64,000 nucleotides of DNA. Origin: Micropruina sp. (GTDB taxonomy: Bacteria; Actinomycetota; Actinomycetes; Propionibacteriales; Propionibacteriaceae). Shown here in pieces: positions 53,535 through 62,423 of the stretch; the stretch's first letter is position 1; every line of letters begins with the position of its first letter. The notes beneath the pieces were generated by a model. The model ran no database searches, was not told the origin of the DNA, and saw only the letters and a program-made list of their open reading frames with translations. The position numbers were made by a program, and so were the translations under genes. The stretch spans positions 1,178,001 through 1,242,000 of the forward strand of contig JADJVZ010000011.1 in NCBI GenBank assembly GCA_016716635.1. Reading direction: 5' to 3'.

Positions 53535-55058
53535 ATGGATCCCATGAGCCCCACGCAGCATTCCCCCGCGCACTCCGGTGCCGTGGCCTTGGGGCGAGAC
53601 GCGTGCCTCGGTATCGTCGCCAGTCGGGATTCCCGCTTCGACGGGGTGTTCTACACGGCGGTGACCTCGACGGGGATCTATTGCCGCCCGAGTTGCCCGG
53701 CGATGACCCCCAAGGCGCAGCACATGCAGTTCTACGCGAGTGCCGCTGCCGCGCGCGACGGTGGGTTTCGGGCTTGCAAGCGGTGTCGTCCGGACGCAAC
53801 GCCGGGCTCGCCCGAATGGGATGTCCGCGCGGACGTGGTGGCCCGGGCGATGCGGCTGATCGCCGACGGCGTGGTGGATCGCGAGGGCGTCCCCGAGTTG
53901 GCGCGGCGGCTGGGCTATTCGGTGCGGCAATTGCAGCGGCTGCTGACCGAGGCGGTGGGGGCGGGTCCGCTGGCGTTGTCGTTGGTCCGACGGACGCAGA
54001 CGGCGCGCGTCCTCATCGAGAACTCCGCGCTGCCGCTCACCGATGTGGCGTTCGCCGCCGGGTTCGGCTCGGTGCGGGCCTTCAATGAGGCCATCCAGGG
54101 CGCCTTTGCGGTGAGCCCGTCGGCTCTGCGGCAGGCAGCCGAAGGGCGCCGGGGTACGCGTCCGGCGGAGGCCACCGCCTGGGTACCGATCTCGTTGCGG
54201 CTGGCGTTCCGGCGGCCCTTGGAGGTGTCAAATCTGTTCGGGCATCTCATCGCGACCGGCGTTCCCGGGGTCGAGGAGTGGCGTGAGGGTGCCTATCGGC
54301 GGACGTTGCAACTGCCGCATGGCCCCGGAATCGCTGAGCTCACCCCCCAGCCCGATCACGTGGCGGCGACGCTGTGGCTGACGGATGTCCGCGACCTGAC
54401 GCCGGCCGTCGAGAGGTGTCGGCGGCTGCTGGATCTGGACGCTGATCCGATCGCCGTCGACGAGGCCCTCGCCCGCGACCCGGCGCTCGCTCCCCTGGTG
54501 GCACGCGCCCCGGGACGCCGGGTCCCGCGGACCGTCGACGGCGACGAGCTGGCCCTGCGGATCGTCCTCGGCCAGCAAATCTCCACGGCCGCCGCGCGGA
54601 CGCACGCAGCACGCCTGGTCGTGCGCCACGGGATGCCGCTCGAAGACCCGCACGGCGGGCTCACCCACCTGTTCCCCACGGCCGCGGCACTCGTGGACGC
54701 CGATCCGGAGGCCCTGCGGATGCCCGCCAGCCGGGCCCGGACGCTCCGCGCACTGGCCACCGCACTCGCCAGCGGGGACGTGGATCTCGGGCCTGGCGCC
54801 GACCGCGCCGAGGCTCGTCTCGGGCTGGCGGCCATCCCCGGCATCGGGCCGTGGACCATCGAGTGCGTCCTTATGCGCGGACTCGGTGACCCCGACGCCT
54901 TCCCCGCGTCCGACCTCGGCATTGCGAAGGCCATGAAGTCCCTGGACCTCCCGGCCGGGCACGACCAGCGCTGGCGTCCCTGGCGCTCCTACGCGGTCCA
55001 ACATCTGTGGGCCACCGACGACCATCCGATCAATCGACTCCCCCTGGAGGATTCATGA
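53535..55058 (+). CDS. Ada-AlkA fusion: alkylation sensor-regulator with 3-methyladenine glycosylase
   Basis: The 507-residue protein has three parts. The N-terminal Ada domain (residues about 20-90) binds zinc with C50, C54, C81 and C84; C50 is the methyl acceptor. An AraC-type helix-turn-helix follows (about 95-205; PLTDVAFAAGFGSVRAFNEA). The C-terminal AlkA glycosylase (about 225-505) has the HhH motif LAAIPGIGPWTIECVLMRGLG and catalytic D460 (FPASDLGI). It senses methyl phosphotriesters and excises alkylated bases. It overlaps the ogt start (ATGA). An in-frame ATG at 53544 is an alternative start. Confidence 0.93.
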   Translation: MDPMSPTQHSPAHSGAVALGRDACLGIVASRDSRFDGVFYTAVTSTGIYCRPSCPAMTPKAQHMQFYASAAAARDGGFRACKRCRPDATPGSPEWDVRADVVARAMRLIADGVVDREGVPELARRLGYSVRQLQRLLTEAVGAGPLALSLVRRTQTARVLIENSALPLTDVAFAAGFGSVRAFNEAIQGAFAVSPSALRQAAEGRRGTRPAEATAWVPISLRLAFRRPLEVSNLFGHLIATGVPGVEEWREGAYRRTLQLPHGPGIAELTPQPDHVAATLWLTDVRDLTPAVERCRRLLDLDADPIAVDEALARDPALAPLVARAPGRRVPRTVDGDELALRIVLGQQISTAAARTHAARLVVRHGMPLEDPHGGLTHLFPTAAALVDADPEALRMPASRARTLRALATALASGDVDLGPGADRAEARLGLAAIPGIGPWTIECVLMRGLGDPDAFPASDLGIAKAMKSLDLPAGHDQRWRPWRSYAVQHLWATDDHPINRLPLEDS

Positions 55059-55531
55059 AGCACCGCATTCAGCCCACCCGTCTGGGTGATGTGGCCCTAG
55101 CCGTCGACGACGAAGGCACGCTCACGGGCCTGTGGTTCGTCACTGACCAGGCGCACGCACCCTCCGACGACCGGTTGGGCGAGCGCGACGACACCGTGGC
55201 CGCCGCGGCCGCAGCGCAATTGGTGGAGTTCTTGGACGGTGCCCGGACGAGTTTCGAGCTCAATCTCGCCCCCCAAGGGACGCCGTTCCAGCAGCGCGTG
55301 TGGCGGGCGTTGCTCGACATCCCCTACGGCGAAACCTCGACGTATGGACGCCTCGCGGCCACCCTCGGCAGCTCGGCCCGCGCCGTCGGCACAGCCGTCG
55401 GCCGCAACCCCATCGGGATCATCGTCCCTTGTCATCGGGTGGTCGGGGCCGACGGCGCCCTCACCGGTTACGCCGGCGGGCTTCCCCGCAAGACGGCGCT
55501 CCTCACGCTGGAGGGCGCGATCCTCGGCTGA
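55055..55531 (+). CDS. ogt: Methylated-DNA-protein cysteine methyltransferase
   Basis: Ogt repairs O6-alkylguanine by transfer to its own cysteine. The 158-residue protein has the acceptor C126 in IIVPCHRVV, a helix-turn-helix (YGETSTYGRLAATLG), and the NPIGIIVPCHR context. It is translationally coupled to the Ada-AlkA gene; the two form an alkylation-repair operon. Confidence 0.96.
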   Translation: MKHRIQPTRLGDVALAVDDEGTLTGLWFVTDQAHAPSDDRLGERDDTVAAAAAAQLVEFLDGARTSFELNLAPQGTPFQQRVWRALLDIPYGETSTYGRLAATLGSSARAVGTAVGRNPIGIIVPCHRVVGADGALTGYAGGLPRKTALLTLEGAILG

Positions 55532-55540
55532 CGGCTCGGA

Positions 55541-56503
55541 TCAAAGGGTCGCGAAACGATCCGTCGCGCGGATCAACTGCTCCAAAATCGCGGGCTCCGT
55601 GGACGCGTGGCCCGCATGGACCAGATGGAACTCCGCCTCGGGCCACGCCCGGTGCAGGTCCCAGGCCGTCACGGGCGGGCAGCAGAGGTCGTAGGCCCCT
55701 TGAACGATGACCGCGGGGATGTGACGGATCTTGTCAACGTCCGCAATGAGTTGCCCCTCGCGCAACCACCCGGCGTGGAAGAAGTAGTGGTTCTCGATGC
55801 GCGCGAAGGCCAAGGCGAACGCGGGGTCGGAAAACTCGTCCACGGCCGACTGCTTGTAGTGCAGGTAGGACGTGGCGGCCTCCCAGGTGGTCCAGGCCAC
55901 CCCGGCGGGCCCGTGCACGGCCGGATCCGGATCGAAGAGCCGCTCGTGATAGGCAGCGATGGCGTCGCCCGCGAAGCCCTCCCCAAGGGGGGCCAAGAAG
56001 CGTTCCCGCCACTCGGGGGCCATCATTCCGGCGCCGCCGTTGTAGTACCAGTCGAGCTCGAAGCGACGCAGCGTGAAGATTCCCCGCAGGATCATCGCCG
56101 TCACCCGCTCGGGATGCGTCTCGGCATACGCCAGGGAGAGAGTGCTCCCCCATGAACCGCCGAACAGCTGCCAGCGCTCGATGCCGCGGTCTTCCCGCAA
56201 GGTCTCGAGATCGGCCACCAGGTGCCACGTGGTGTTGGACGACAGATCCGCGCCCGGCTCGGACGCATGGGGACGCGAGCGTCCGCACCCGCGCTGATCG
56301 AACAAGATGACGCGATAGGCGTCCGGGTCGAAGAATCGCCGATAGTTCGGGACGATGCCGCCTCCGGGTCCGCCGTGAATGAACACCACGGGGCGGCCTT
56401 CGGGGTTGCCGCACTCTTCCCAATAAAGCTCGTTGCCGTCGCTGACAGGGAGGAAACCGGTGGCGTAGGGCTCGAGAGGAGGGTAGGTGAATCCGTCAGT
56501 CAT
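55541..56503 (-). CDS. pip: Proline iminopeptidase (prolyl aminopeptidase)
   Basis: This 320-residue alpha/beta hydrolase of peptidase family S33 releases N-terminal proline. HGGPGGG (oxyanion hole), the nucleophile Ser in FGGSWGST, DQRGCGRS, and the catalytic His near the C-terminus (LVHAGHASTEP) are present. The ATG at 56503 overlaps the DUF5709 stop by 8 bp. It converges on ogt. Confidence 0.94.
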   Translation of the reverse strand: MTDGFTYPPLEPYATGFLPVSDGNELYWEECGNPEGRPVVFIHGGPGGGIVPNYRRFFDPDAYRVILFDQRGCGRSRPHASEPGADLSSNTTWHLVADLETLREDRGIERWQLFGGSWGSTLSLAYAETHPERVTAMILRGIFTLRRFELDWYYNGGAGMMAPEWRERFLAPLGEGFAGDAIAAYHERLFDPDPAVHGPAGVAWTTWEAATSYLHYKQSAVDEFSDPAFALAFARIENHYFFHAGWLREGQLIADVDKIRHIPAVIVQGAYDLCCPPVTAWDLHRAWPEAEFHLVHAGHASTEPAILEQLIRATDRFATL

Positions 56504-56903
56504 CGTCGTCGTCGTACACATCAATGACGTGCATGGCTGCTTCTTCAGCGGTGGCGGCACCCCCATCGATGCCGACCTCGTGCGCAAAGGTGGCGCCGTC
56601 GGTCAGGATGCGGCCGGCGCGCTTGTTGCCGACCTCGCGCACTTCGAACGGGTCCGGGTTCCACGGCGTCTCGTCGGGCGGGGCAATCTCGGGGGTCTCT
56701 TGCGCGAGTCGCATGTCGAGCGTTTCGCCTTGTCGCATCTCGGCAGGAGTGTTGCCGAAACCCTCGGCTGGCGACCAGCCGTCGGGCGCGATGTAGCCCT
56801 CGTCGAGGACGTCGCTGACGCCTCGGTCGATCAGCGAATCATCGGCCTGGATTTGGTCCAGTTGTTCAGATTCCTCCGGGACGGGCTCATCATAGTCGCT
56901 CAT
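56496..56903 (-). CDS. DUF5709 family acidic protein
   Basis: This 135-residue, very acidic protein belongs to an actinobacterial family of unknown function. It is recognised by SLIDRGVSDVLDEGYIAPDG and a Gly-rich middle, with VREVGNKRAGRILTDG and a poly-Asp C-terminal end. No membrane or signal segment is seen. It overlaps pip and is preceded by 148 gene-free bases. Confidence 0.85.
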   Translation of the reverse strand: MSDYDEPVPEESEQLDQIQADDSLIDRGVSDVLDEGYIAPDGWSPAEGFGNTPAEMRQGETLDMRLAQETPEIAPPDETPWNPDPFEVREVGNKRAGRILTDGATFAHEVGIDGGAATAEEAAMHVIDVYDDDDD

Positions 56904-57051
56904 GCCCCAAGACTGTCACGAGTTGAGCGTGGCGTCCTCCTCGCATGCCGGGAACCTTTGCGCAGGCTCGGCTGGACTTCGGGAACCGCATCGACGTTCG
57001 CCTCGACCCACTGACAGGCACTAGATTTTGTAGCCGTACTAAGGAGTAGTC

Positions 57052-57684
57052 ATGCGCCGCCTCACCCCCCTGGCCGGCCTGATCCTCATCGCGGCGGCAG
57101 TCTCTGGCTGCTCGCTCTTGGGAATCAACACAGACCGCCAAACACTTCCCCCCATGTCCTCGACGTCCTCGACGCAAAGCCCCCTCGGGCAGACTTCGGT
57201 CACCCCCACGCCCGTCTCTAAGCCTGCGGGCCTCGTCCTCACCGGGAAGGGTTTGGGGACACTTGCCTTCGGCAGCGCTGTGGCGCCTGCCGAAGCCTCG
57301 CTGCGCGGCATCCTGGGGGCCCCGAGCAGCGTGGACGAGAATGCCGGGTGCGCGTTGTCTCCGGCCTGGACCCGGACGCTCAGCTGGCAGAACTTCCGCG
57401 TCATCTTTGAGGGCACGGTGGCCACCAAGACGACGATGTTGACCCTCAGGGCTTGGGAACTGCGCTCGCCCTTCAACAAGCCGGAGATGCTCACGCTGGC
57501 CGCGCCGCTGACCACCACGATGACCTTGGCGCAACTCGAATCGAACTTCCCCAACCTCACCCAGAGCACCCTCGGTGGCGACGACACCATCGCGGACACG
57601 GGCGCCGGGATCTTCTACTACTACCCGGGCGGGGCGCAGGCGGCAGGCGTGATCGCGGGCGGGGCCATGATGACCTGTGAATGA
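57052..57684 (+). CDS. Hypothetical lipoprotein
   Basis: The 210-residue protein has a lipoprotein signal with lipobox VSGC (C20), a Ser/Thr/Pro linker (MSSTSSTQSPLGQT) and a domain from about residue 60. That domain includes GKGLGTLAFGSAVAPAEASLRGILG and two cysteines (NAGCALSP, MTCE at the C-terminus). The opening resembles SmpA/BamE-like repeats, but this is too weak for a call. It sits 42 bp before the transporter. Confidence 0.75.
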   Translation: MRRLTPLAGLILIAAAVSGCSLLGINTDRQTLPPMSSTSSTQSPLGQTSVTPTPVSKPAGLVLTGKGLGTLAFGSAVAPAEASLRGILGAPSSVDENAGCALSPAWTRTLSWQNFRVIFEGTVATKTTMLTLRAWELRSPFNKPEMLTLAAPLTTTMTLAQLESNFPNLTQSTLGGDDTIADTGAGIFYYYPGGAQAAGVIAGGAMMTCE

Positions 57685-57726
57685 CCTCGCTGGTCTGCTC
57701 GTGGACACGGGCTAAGCTCTCCCCTC

Positions 57727-58467
57727 GTGACAAAGCTGCAAGACAAGGTCCGCTTCGCCAGCGGGGGTCGAGGAAACTACGACCTCGTCGTCAGCGCCTT
57801 CGTGGCGATGCTGCTGATCTCGAATGTGGGAGCCACGAAGCTCATTCAGTTCGGTCCCTCGTGGGAGGTGGCGGGCTACCCCGTCCTGCCGATCATCACC
57901 GATGGCGGCGCGATTCTGTTCCCGTTGACCTATGTACTGGGGGACGTCCTCGCCGAGGTGTACGGCATGGCCAAAGCCCGTCGCGCGATCTGGACTGGGT
58001 TCGGCTTCGCTGGCCTGATGAGCGTCTGCTTCATGCTGGTGGACGCCGCTCCCCCGGCCTCCGACTGGCCCAACCAGGACGCCTGGCACGCGGTCTTGGG
58101 CTTCGTCCCCCGGATCGTGGTGGCGAGCCTCTGCGGCTATCTCGTCGGACAATTCCTCAACGCCTACGTCGTCGTGGCCATCAAGCGCCGGATGCTCGAG
58201 CGTGGTCTCTGGGTGAGGCTCGTCTCTTCGACAGTCGTCGGCGAGTTCGCTGACACAGTCGTGTTCTGCTTCATCGCGTTCGGCCCGCTGGGCAACTGGA
58301 TGGGCGGGGACTCGATTCCTTGGGGCTCCCTCCTCAACTACACGCTCGTCGGCTGGATCTACAAGACCCTCGTCGAGGTCGCCTGCCTCCCTGTGACCTA
58401 CCGCGTCATCTCCGCCGTCAAGCGCCGCGAGCCCGATTACGTCTCCGTGGGCCTCGATCGGGCCTGA
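57727..58467 (+). CDS. yhhQ: Queuosine precursor transporter (QPTR/YhhQ family)
   Basis: This 246-residue inner-membrane protein has about six helices. Motifs of the YhhQ/QPTR family include LISNVGATKLIQF, GGAILFPLTYVLGDVLAEVYG, STVVGEFADTVVFCFIAF and a TYRVISAVKRRE end. Family members import preQ0, preQ1 or queuine for queuosine tRNA modification. The tgt gene 2.6 kb downstream encodes the enzyme that would use the base. No preQ1 riboswitch was found in the short leader. Confidence 0.93.
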   Translation: MTKLQDKVRFASGGRGNYDLVVSAFVAMLLISNVGATKLIQFGPSWEVAGYPVLPIITDGGAILFPLTYVLGDVLAEVYGMAKARRAIWTGFGFAGLMSVCFMLVDAAPPASDWPNQDAWHAVLGFVPRIVVASLCGYLVGQFLNAYVVVAIKRRMLERGLWVRLVSSTVVGEFADTVVFCFIAFGPLGNWMGGDSIPWGSLLNYTLVGWIYKTLVEVACLPVTYRVISAVKRREPDYVSVGLDRA

Positions 58468-59105
58468 CGGTTCTCTCTGTCTCCGCCTGGGGCGGGTGGG
58501 TGGGTTTCGGGGTGCCCCGCTGCTCCATTGTGTGACGCCGCACCCGTCCGTCAAGGGCGCCGCCGGCGACGCTTCGCGATGGCCTGCGGCCACCCTTGAC
58601 TGTCGGGTCGCCGGCGTCAGGAGTTGGCAGTTCACCCCCTCCCAGTGGGCAGTCCTGCTGGGTGGTGACCGAAACAGCCCCCTCAGCAGCCGCCATGGAG
58701 CTGACATCCACGCAGCCTCCTCAGGGGGATGTCTCCGTCACGGGCGAGCCCGACAAAGTCGCCGAACCCGTGGCGAACGTCACCCCAGTCGGGGACGATA
58801 CCGACGGGGGGCCGGCCAGGGACCGCAATGGGTCACGAGTGGGAGCCTGGGGTGACCACGCTTCTCGATCGGCGCGGCAGCGCCGGGGTTCACCACGACG
58901 AACCCTGCGACGCGAAAGTGTGTGAGTTCCATGCCTACCGTTGGCACGTAACTCACACTCTTTCCGGGTGGCTTCTCCCACGCGTCACGGTCGTCCCAGC
59001 AGGCCCGGAAACCTCTCCATTTCGTGACCTCAATGTGACTTTCACAAGGGCAAACAGGTCGATACGGGACCAAGAACTGTCAGACCCGAACCGTAGATTG
59101 AAGAC
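58468..59105. other. Large gene-free region with interleaved inverted repeats
   Basis: No convincing gene lies in these 638 bases. GTCAAGGG (58550-58557) and CCCTTGAC (58593-58600) are inverted. CGCCGGCGAC (58561-58570) and GTCGCCGGCG (58607-58616) are inverted and interleaved with the first pair, a pseudoknot-like layout. GTGTGAGTT/AACTCACAC (58920-58928, 58950-58958) form another hairpin with an inner TGCC/GGCA stem. A small open frame at 58596-58925 is low-complexity and judged spurious. A degraded element or structured RNA is possible. Confidence 0.45.
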
Positions 59106-60467
59106 ATGAACACCACCGGTCGCACCGCCCGCGAGCTCTGCCTCGCGGTGCAGGACGCTGACCAGCGACAGCGACGTGCCGAGGCCGACAAAGTCATGGC
59201 CCTGGTTGCGTTGTGTGACGTTTACCGGGGCACCGATACCTGGCTCGACCCCAGCCTGCCCGGCGCTGAACAACTCGTCACGATCGGTGCCGATGGCACC
59301 CCGGTGGTGTCGGATTTCCTCGCCCTCGAAGTCGGGGCGATGCTCGGCATGAGTGAAGCCAGCGCCGGCATGCTCCTGTGCGACGCCCTGAACCTGCACT
59401 ATCGACATCCCCTCCTGTGGCAGGCAATATGCGAGTTGAAGGTCGAGGTGTGGAAAGCCCGCCGCATCGCTTCCGATGTGGCCCGCGCCGGGCTCACTCT
59501 GGAGGCAGCACTCGCAATCGATGAGAAGATCACCCCTTACCTCGACAAGCTGCCCGTCGGGCCGCTGCTCCGGAAACTCGGCCGGATGATCGTGAAAGCC
59601 GACGAGGTCCTCGCCGAACAACGCGCCCGCAAAGCCCGCCAAGAACGCTTCGCCCGGATCCGCCACGACATTGACGGGGTTTCCACACTGGTCGCGCGCA
59701 TGGCGACCTCCGATGCGATCGCCCTCGACGCCGCCCTCACCCTTGCCGCCAGCGACGCCATCCTCACCGGACGCCCCGAAGGGACCGATGAGCTCCGCTC
59801 AGAAGCCCTCGGGAATCTGGCCATGGCCTTCCTCAACGAGCCCAACCCGACCGCAGCCACAGCAACCACGCCCGCTGGCAGGCGAGTCCCCCGGGTTGCC
59901 GGACTCGTGATCCACATCACTGCCGAAACCCTCGCCCGCGGCGCCGGCATCGCCACCGTCGACGGGGTCGGACCGATGCTCCTCGAGCAAGTCCGAGAAA
60001 TCGTGGGCGGCTGCCGGGTCCGAGTCCAAGAGGTCATCGACCTCAACAACGACCCCGGCGTCGACAGCTACGACATCCCCGACCGCATCCGCCATCACAT
60101 CACCCTCCGCAACCCGGTCGAGGTGTTCCCGTTCTCGTCCCGGGCCGCGACTAGATGCGACCTCGACCACACCCGTCCCTACCGCCACGGGCCACGCAAA
60201 CCCGCCGCGAAGACCCCGTCCTCACCGCAGACCCGCGCGTCGAACTTGGGGCCCTTAAGTCGGAAGGTCCACCGCGCCAAAACCCTCGGCGCCTGGAAGC
60301 TCACCCAACCTCAGCCGGGAACCTTCCTCTGGACCAGTCCGATGGGTTTCGCCTACACCGTCGACCGCCATGGAACGACCCGAGGACACAAGCGCGCCAC
60401 GCCGAACGCCTGCGGGAAGGCCGCCCTTCCGGCGAAGCGGAAGCCGATCCCCAGGCGACGGCCCTAG
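59106..60467 (+). CDS. HNH endonuclease signature protein, DUF222 family
   Basis: This 453-residue protein has the DUF222 N-terminal helical region and a C-terminal HNH-like motif, CDLDHTRPYRHG followed by NLGPLSRKVHRAKT. Members are multi-copy in many actinobacteria; their function is unknown and some are linked to mobile DNA. The cysteines that usually flank the NLGPL segment are replaced here, so zinc binding may be lost. The C-terminal tail is very basic (KRKPIPRRRP). Confidence 0.85.
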   Translation: MNTTGRTARELCLAVQDADQRQRRAEADKVMALVALCDVYRGTDTWLDPSLPGAEQLVTIGADGTPVVSDFLALEVGAMLGMSEASAGMLLCDALNLHYRHPLLWQAICELKVEVWKARRIASDVARAGLTLEAALAIDEKITPYLDKLPVGPLLRKLGRMIVKADEVLAEQRARKARQERFARIRHDIDGVSTLVARMATSDAIALDAALTLAASDAILTGRPEGTDELRSEALGNLAMAFLNEPNPTAATATTPAGRRVPRVAGLVIHITAETLARGAGIATVDGVGPMLLEQVREIVGGCRVRVQEVIDLNNDPGVDSYDIPDRIRHHITLRNPVEVFPFSSRAATRCDLDHTRPYRHGPRKPAAKTPSSPQTRASNLGPLSRKVHRAKTLGAWKLTQPQPGTFLWTSPMGFAYTVDRHGTTRGHKRATPNACGKAALPAKRKPIPRRRP

Positions 60468-60490
60468 CTGACCGCAACGCGCATCGCGTT

Positions 60491-61042
60491 CTAGCGGAAC
60501 AGTGCTCCGCGGGGAGCCCGACCTAACCAAGCAATGGCAACGTGCTCGGCCATACTGAAGGACACCCCGGAGGTGGTGTCGACCTCCAGGTCGTAGGCGC
60601 CGAAGCCATGGATGCCGTCCACTTCGACGTGCGTTCGTCCTTCACCCAAAGCCCGGTCCCCGCGGGCTGCTTCGCGACGATCAAGCTCACCGAGGTCGCA
60701 ATGGACGCCAACCAGGAAGACATCGAAGCCATCGAGGAGGCACCGAAGCTCATCGCGCCAGTCGGGAAACTCGATGATGTGCTCCACGACGAGGTTGTTT
60801 CCGGCCGCGGCCATCGCCGGGATGCATCGGTGGAAGCCATCAAAGAACCGGGTCCGCATCGACCCCGGCCAAGCGAAGAGCTCGGACTCGTTGCGTCGGT
60901 TGGGGATGGCACCACCATCGACGAGTTGATCGCTACTCAGGTGAAGAAAGGGCTCATTCAGCACCGCCTGGAGGTAGCGCGCCAGGGTGCTCTTGCCCGA
61001 GCTGGACGCCCCGTTGAGCAGGATGATCGCCCCCGCTCTCAC
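60491..61042 (-). CDS. Chloramphenicol-phosphotransferase-like P-loop kinase (CPT family)
   Basis: This 183-residue P-loop protein has Walker A GASSSGKST (residues 11-19). The catalytic-type aspartate is D38 in HLSSDQLVDGG. FFDGFHRCIPAMAAAGNNLVVEH and the C-terminal HGFGAYDLEVDTTSG are typical of the CPT family. The true substrate is rarely chloramphenicol in such homologues. The GTG overlaps the tgt stop (GTGA), so the two are coupled, which argues for a role near queuosine metabolism or simply for chance insertion. Confidence 0.85.
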   Translation of the reverse strand: MRAGAIILLNGASSSGKSTLARYLQAVLNEPFLHLSSDQLVDGGAIPNRRNESELFAWPGSMRTRFFDGFHRCIPAMAAAGNNLVVEHIIEFPDWRDELRCLLDGFDVFLVGVHCDLGELDRREAARGDRALGEGRTHVEVDGIHGFGAYDLEVDTTSGVSFSMAEHVAIAWLGRAPRGALFR

Positions 61043-62277
61043 GACTGAGGCCGCCCCTTCGAGGCGTAGAAGCGCCCGAGGAACTCGGTCCGGAAGGCGT
61101 CGAAGTCGCCGGACTCGATGCTCGCGCGGATGTCGTCCACGAGTCGCACCGTGAACCGCTCGTTGTGGATCGTCGCGAGCGTGGACGCCAGCATCTCCTT
61201 GGCCTTGAACAGGTGGAACAGGTACGCACGGGTGTAGTTCGCGCAGGTGTAGCAGTCGCAGTCCTCGTCGATAGGACGAAAGGCCCGCCGGTTCTCGGCC
61301 CGGGGCAGGTTGAAGCGTCCGTCGGGGGTGTAGAGGGCGGCATTACGTGCCACGCGGGAAGGCATCACGCAGTCGAAGGTGTCGGCCCCCGCGGCGATGG
61401 CGGCGAAGAAGTCGTCCGGCTCGGAGATGCCCAGCAGGTGGCGGGGCTTGTCATCGGGCAGTTCCTCGTTGACCCAACCGACGATGGTCCCCAGGTTCTC
61501 CTTCTCCAGGGCTCCCCCGATGCCGAACCCGTCGAAGCTGCGGCCGTCGACCTCGGCGGCGGCCAGCTCGCGAGCCGCACGGCGGCGAAGGTCCTCGTAC
61601 TGCGCGCCTTGGACGACCCCGAACAACGCCTGATACGGGCGATGTGCCCGGGATTGGGTCAGCCGTTCGTGGGCCGACAGACAGCGGAGCGCCCAGGCGT
61701 ACGTCCGCTCCAGGGAACGCTCTTGGTACCCCCGGGTATTCATCAGCGTGGTGCACTCGTCGAAGGCGAACATGATGTCGGCACCGAGCTCGTGCTGGAT
61801 GCGCATCGACTCTTCCGGGGTGAACCGGTGCTTGCTGCCGTCGATGTGCGACGTGAAGGTGACGCCGTCGTCGTCGACGTGCGCGAGCCGGTTCTTGCCC
61901 TCGGCGATGACGTCGTCATTGGTGAGGCCCACGGTGTCCATGGCGAGCACCTTCTTGAACCCCACCCCCAGGCTCATCACCTGGAAGCCGCCGGAGTCGG
62001 TGAAGGTCGGTCCCGGCCAGTTCATGAACGCGCCGAGCCCGCCGGCCTCGTCCACGATGTCGCAGCCCGGCTGCAGGTACAAGTGATACGCGTTGGCCAG
62101 GACGGCCTGCGCGCCCAGCTCTGAAACGTCCTCCGGACGGACGGCCTTCACCGTCGCCTTCGTGCCCACCGCGATGAACGCGGGCGTCTTGATGTTGCCG
62201 TGCGGCGTGTGGATCGTGCCCGTCCGGCCTTGGGCACCCGGAAGTCCGACCTCGGGGGTGAACGAGAAGTCGGTCAC
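61039..62277 (-). CDS. tgt: tRNA-guanine transglycosylase (queuine/preQ1)
   Basis: Tgt exchanges guanine-34 of GUN tRNAs for preQ1 or queuine. The 412-residue protein has the general base in TDSGGFQVMSLG, FAFDECT, the nucleophile in FDCVMPSRVARN and the zinc ligands CDCYTC with a distal His (RAYLFHLF). The GTG at 62277 has AAAGGACGCTC upstream; a longer frame starts at 62424 but lacks a ribosome site. FGVVQGAQYEDLR carries QGA where QGG is usual. The CPT-like kinase follows. Confidence 0.96.
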   Translation of the reverse strand: MTDFSFTPEVGLPGAQGRTGTIHTPHGNIKTPAFIAVGTKATVKAVRPEDVSELGAQAVLANAYHLYLQPGCDIVDEAGGLGAFMNWPGPTFTDSGGFQVMSLGVGFKKVLAMDTVGLTNDDVIAEGKNRLAHVDDDGVTFTSHIDGSKHRFTPEESMRIQHELGADIMFAFDECTTLMNTRGYQERSLERTYAWALRCLSAHERLTQSRAHRPYQALFGVVQGAQYEDLRRRAARELAAAEVDGRSFDGFGIGGALEKENLGTIVGWVNEELPDDKPRHLLGISEPDDFFAAIAAGADTFDCVMPSRVARNAALYTPDGRFNLPRAENRRAFRPIDEDCDCYTCANYTRAYLFHLFKAKEMLASTLATIHNERFTVRLVDDIRASIESGDFDAFRTEFLGRFYASKGRPQS

Positions 62278-62423
62278 GAGCGTCCTTTCATCGGGAACGA
62301 CCATTGTGGCGGTGATTGCCAACTCCGCCCACATTGGGCTGCGGGATACCGCGCCCAATCGCGGGCTTGTCCGTGCCTTACTCTGAACGGCATGACCGGC
62401 GGCCGTCTTCGTAACAATCGCCA

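Noticed and set aside
57685..57726. preQ1 riboswitch before the transporter
   Set aside because: The 42-base leader has no visible preQ1 aptamer motif.
58596..58925. Open frame of 109 residues in the region before the HNH gene
   Set aside because: Low-complexity sequence without a ribosome site; no recognisable family.
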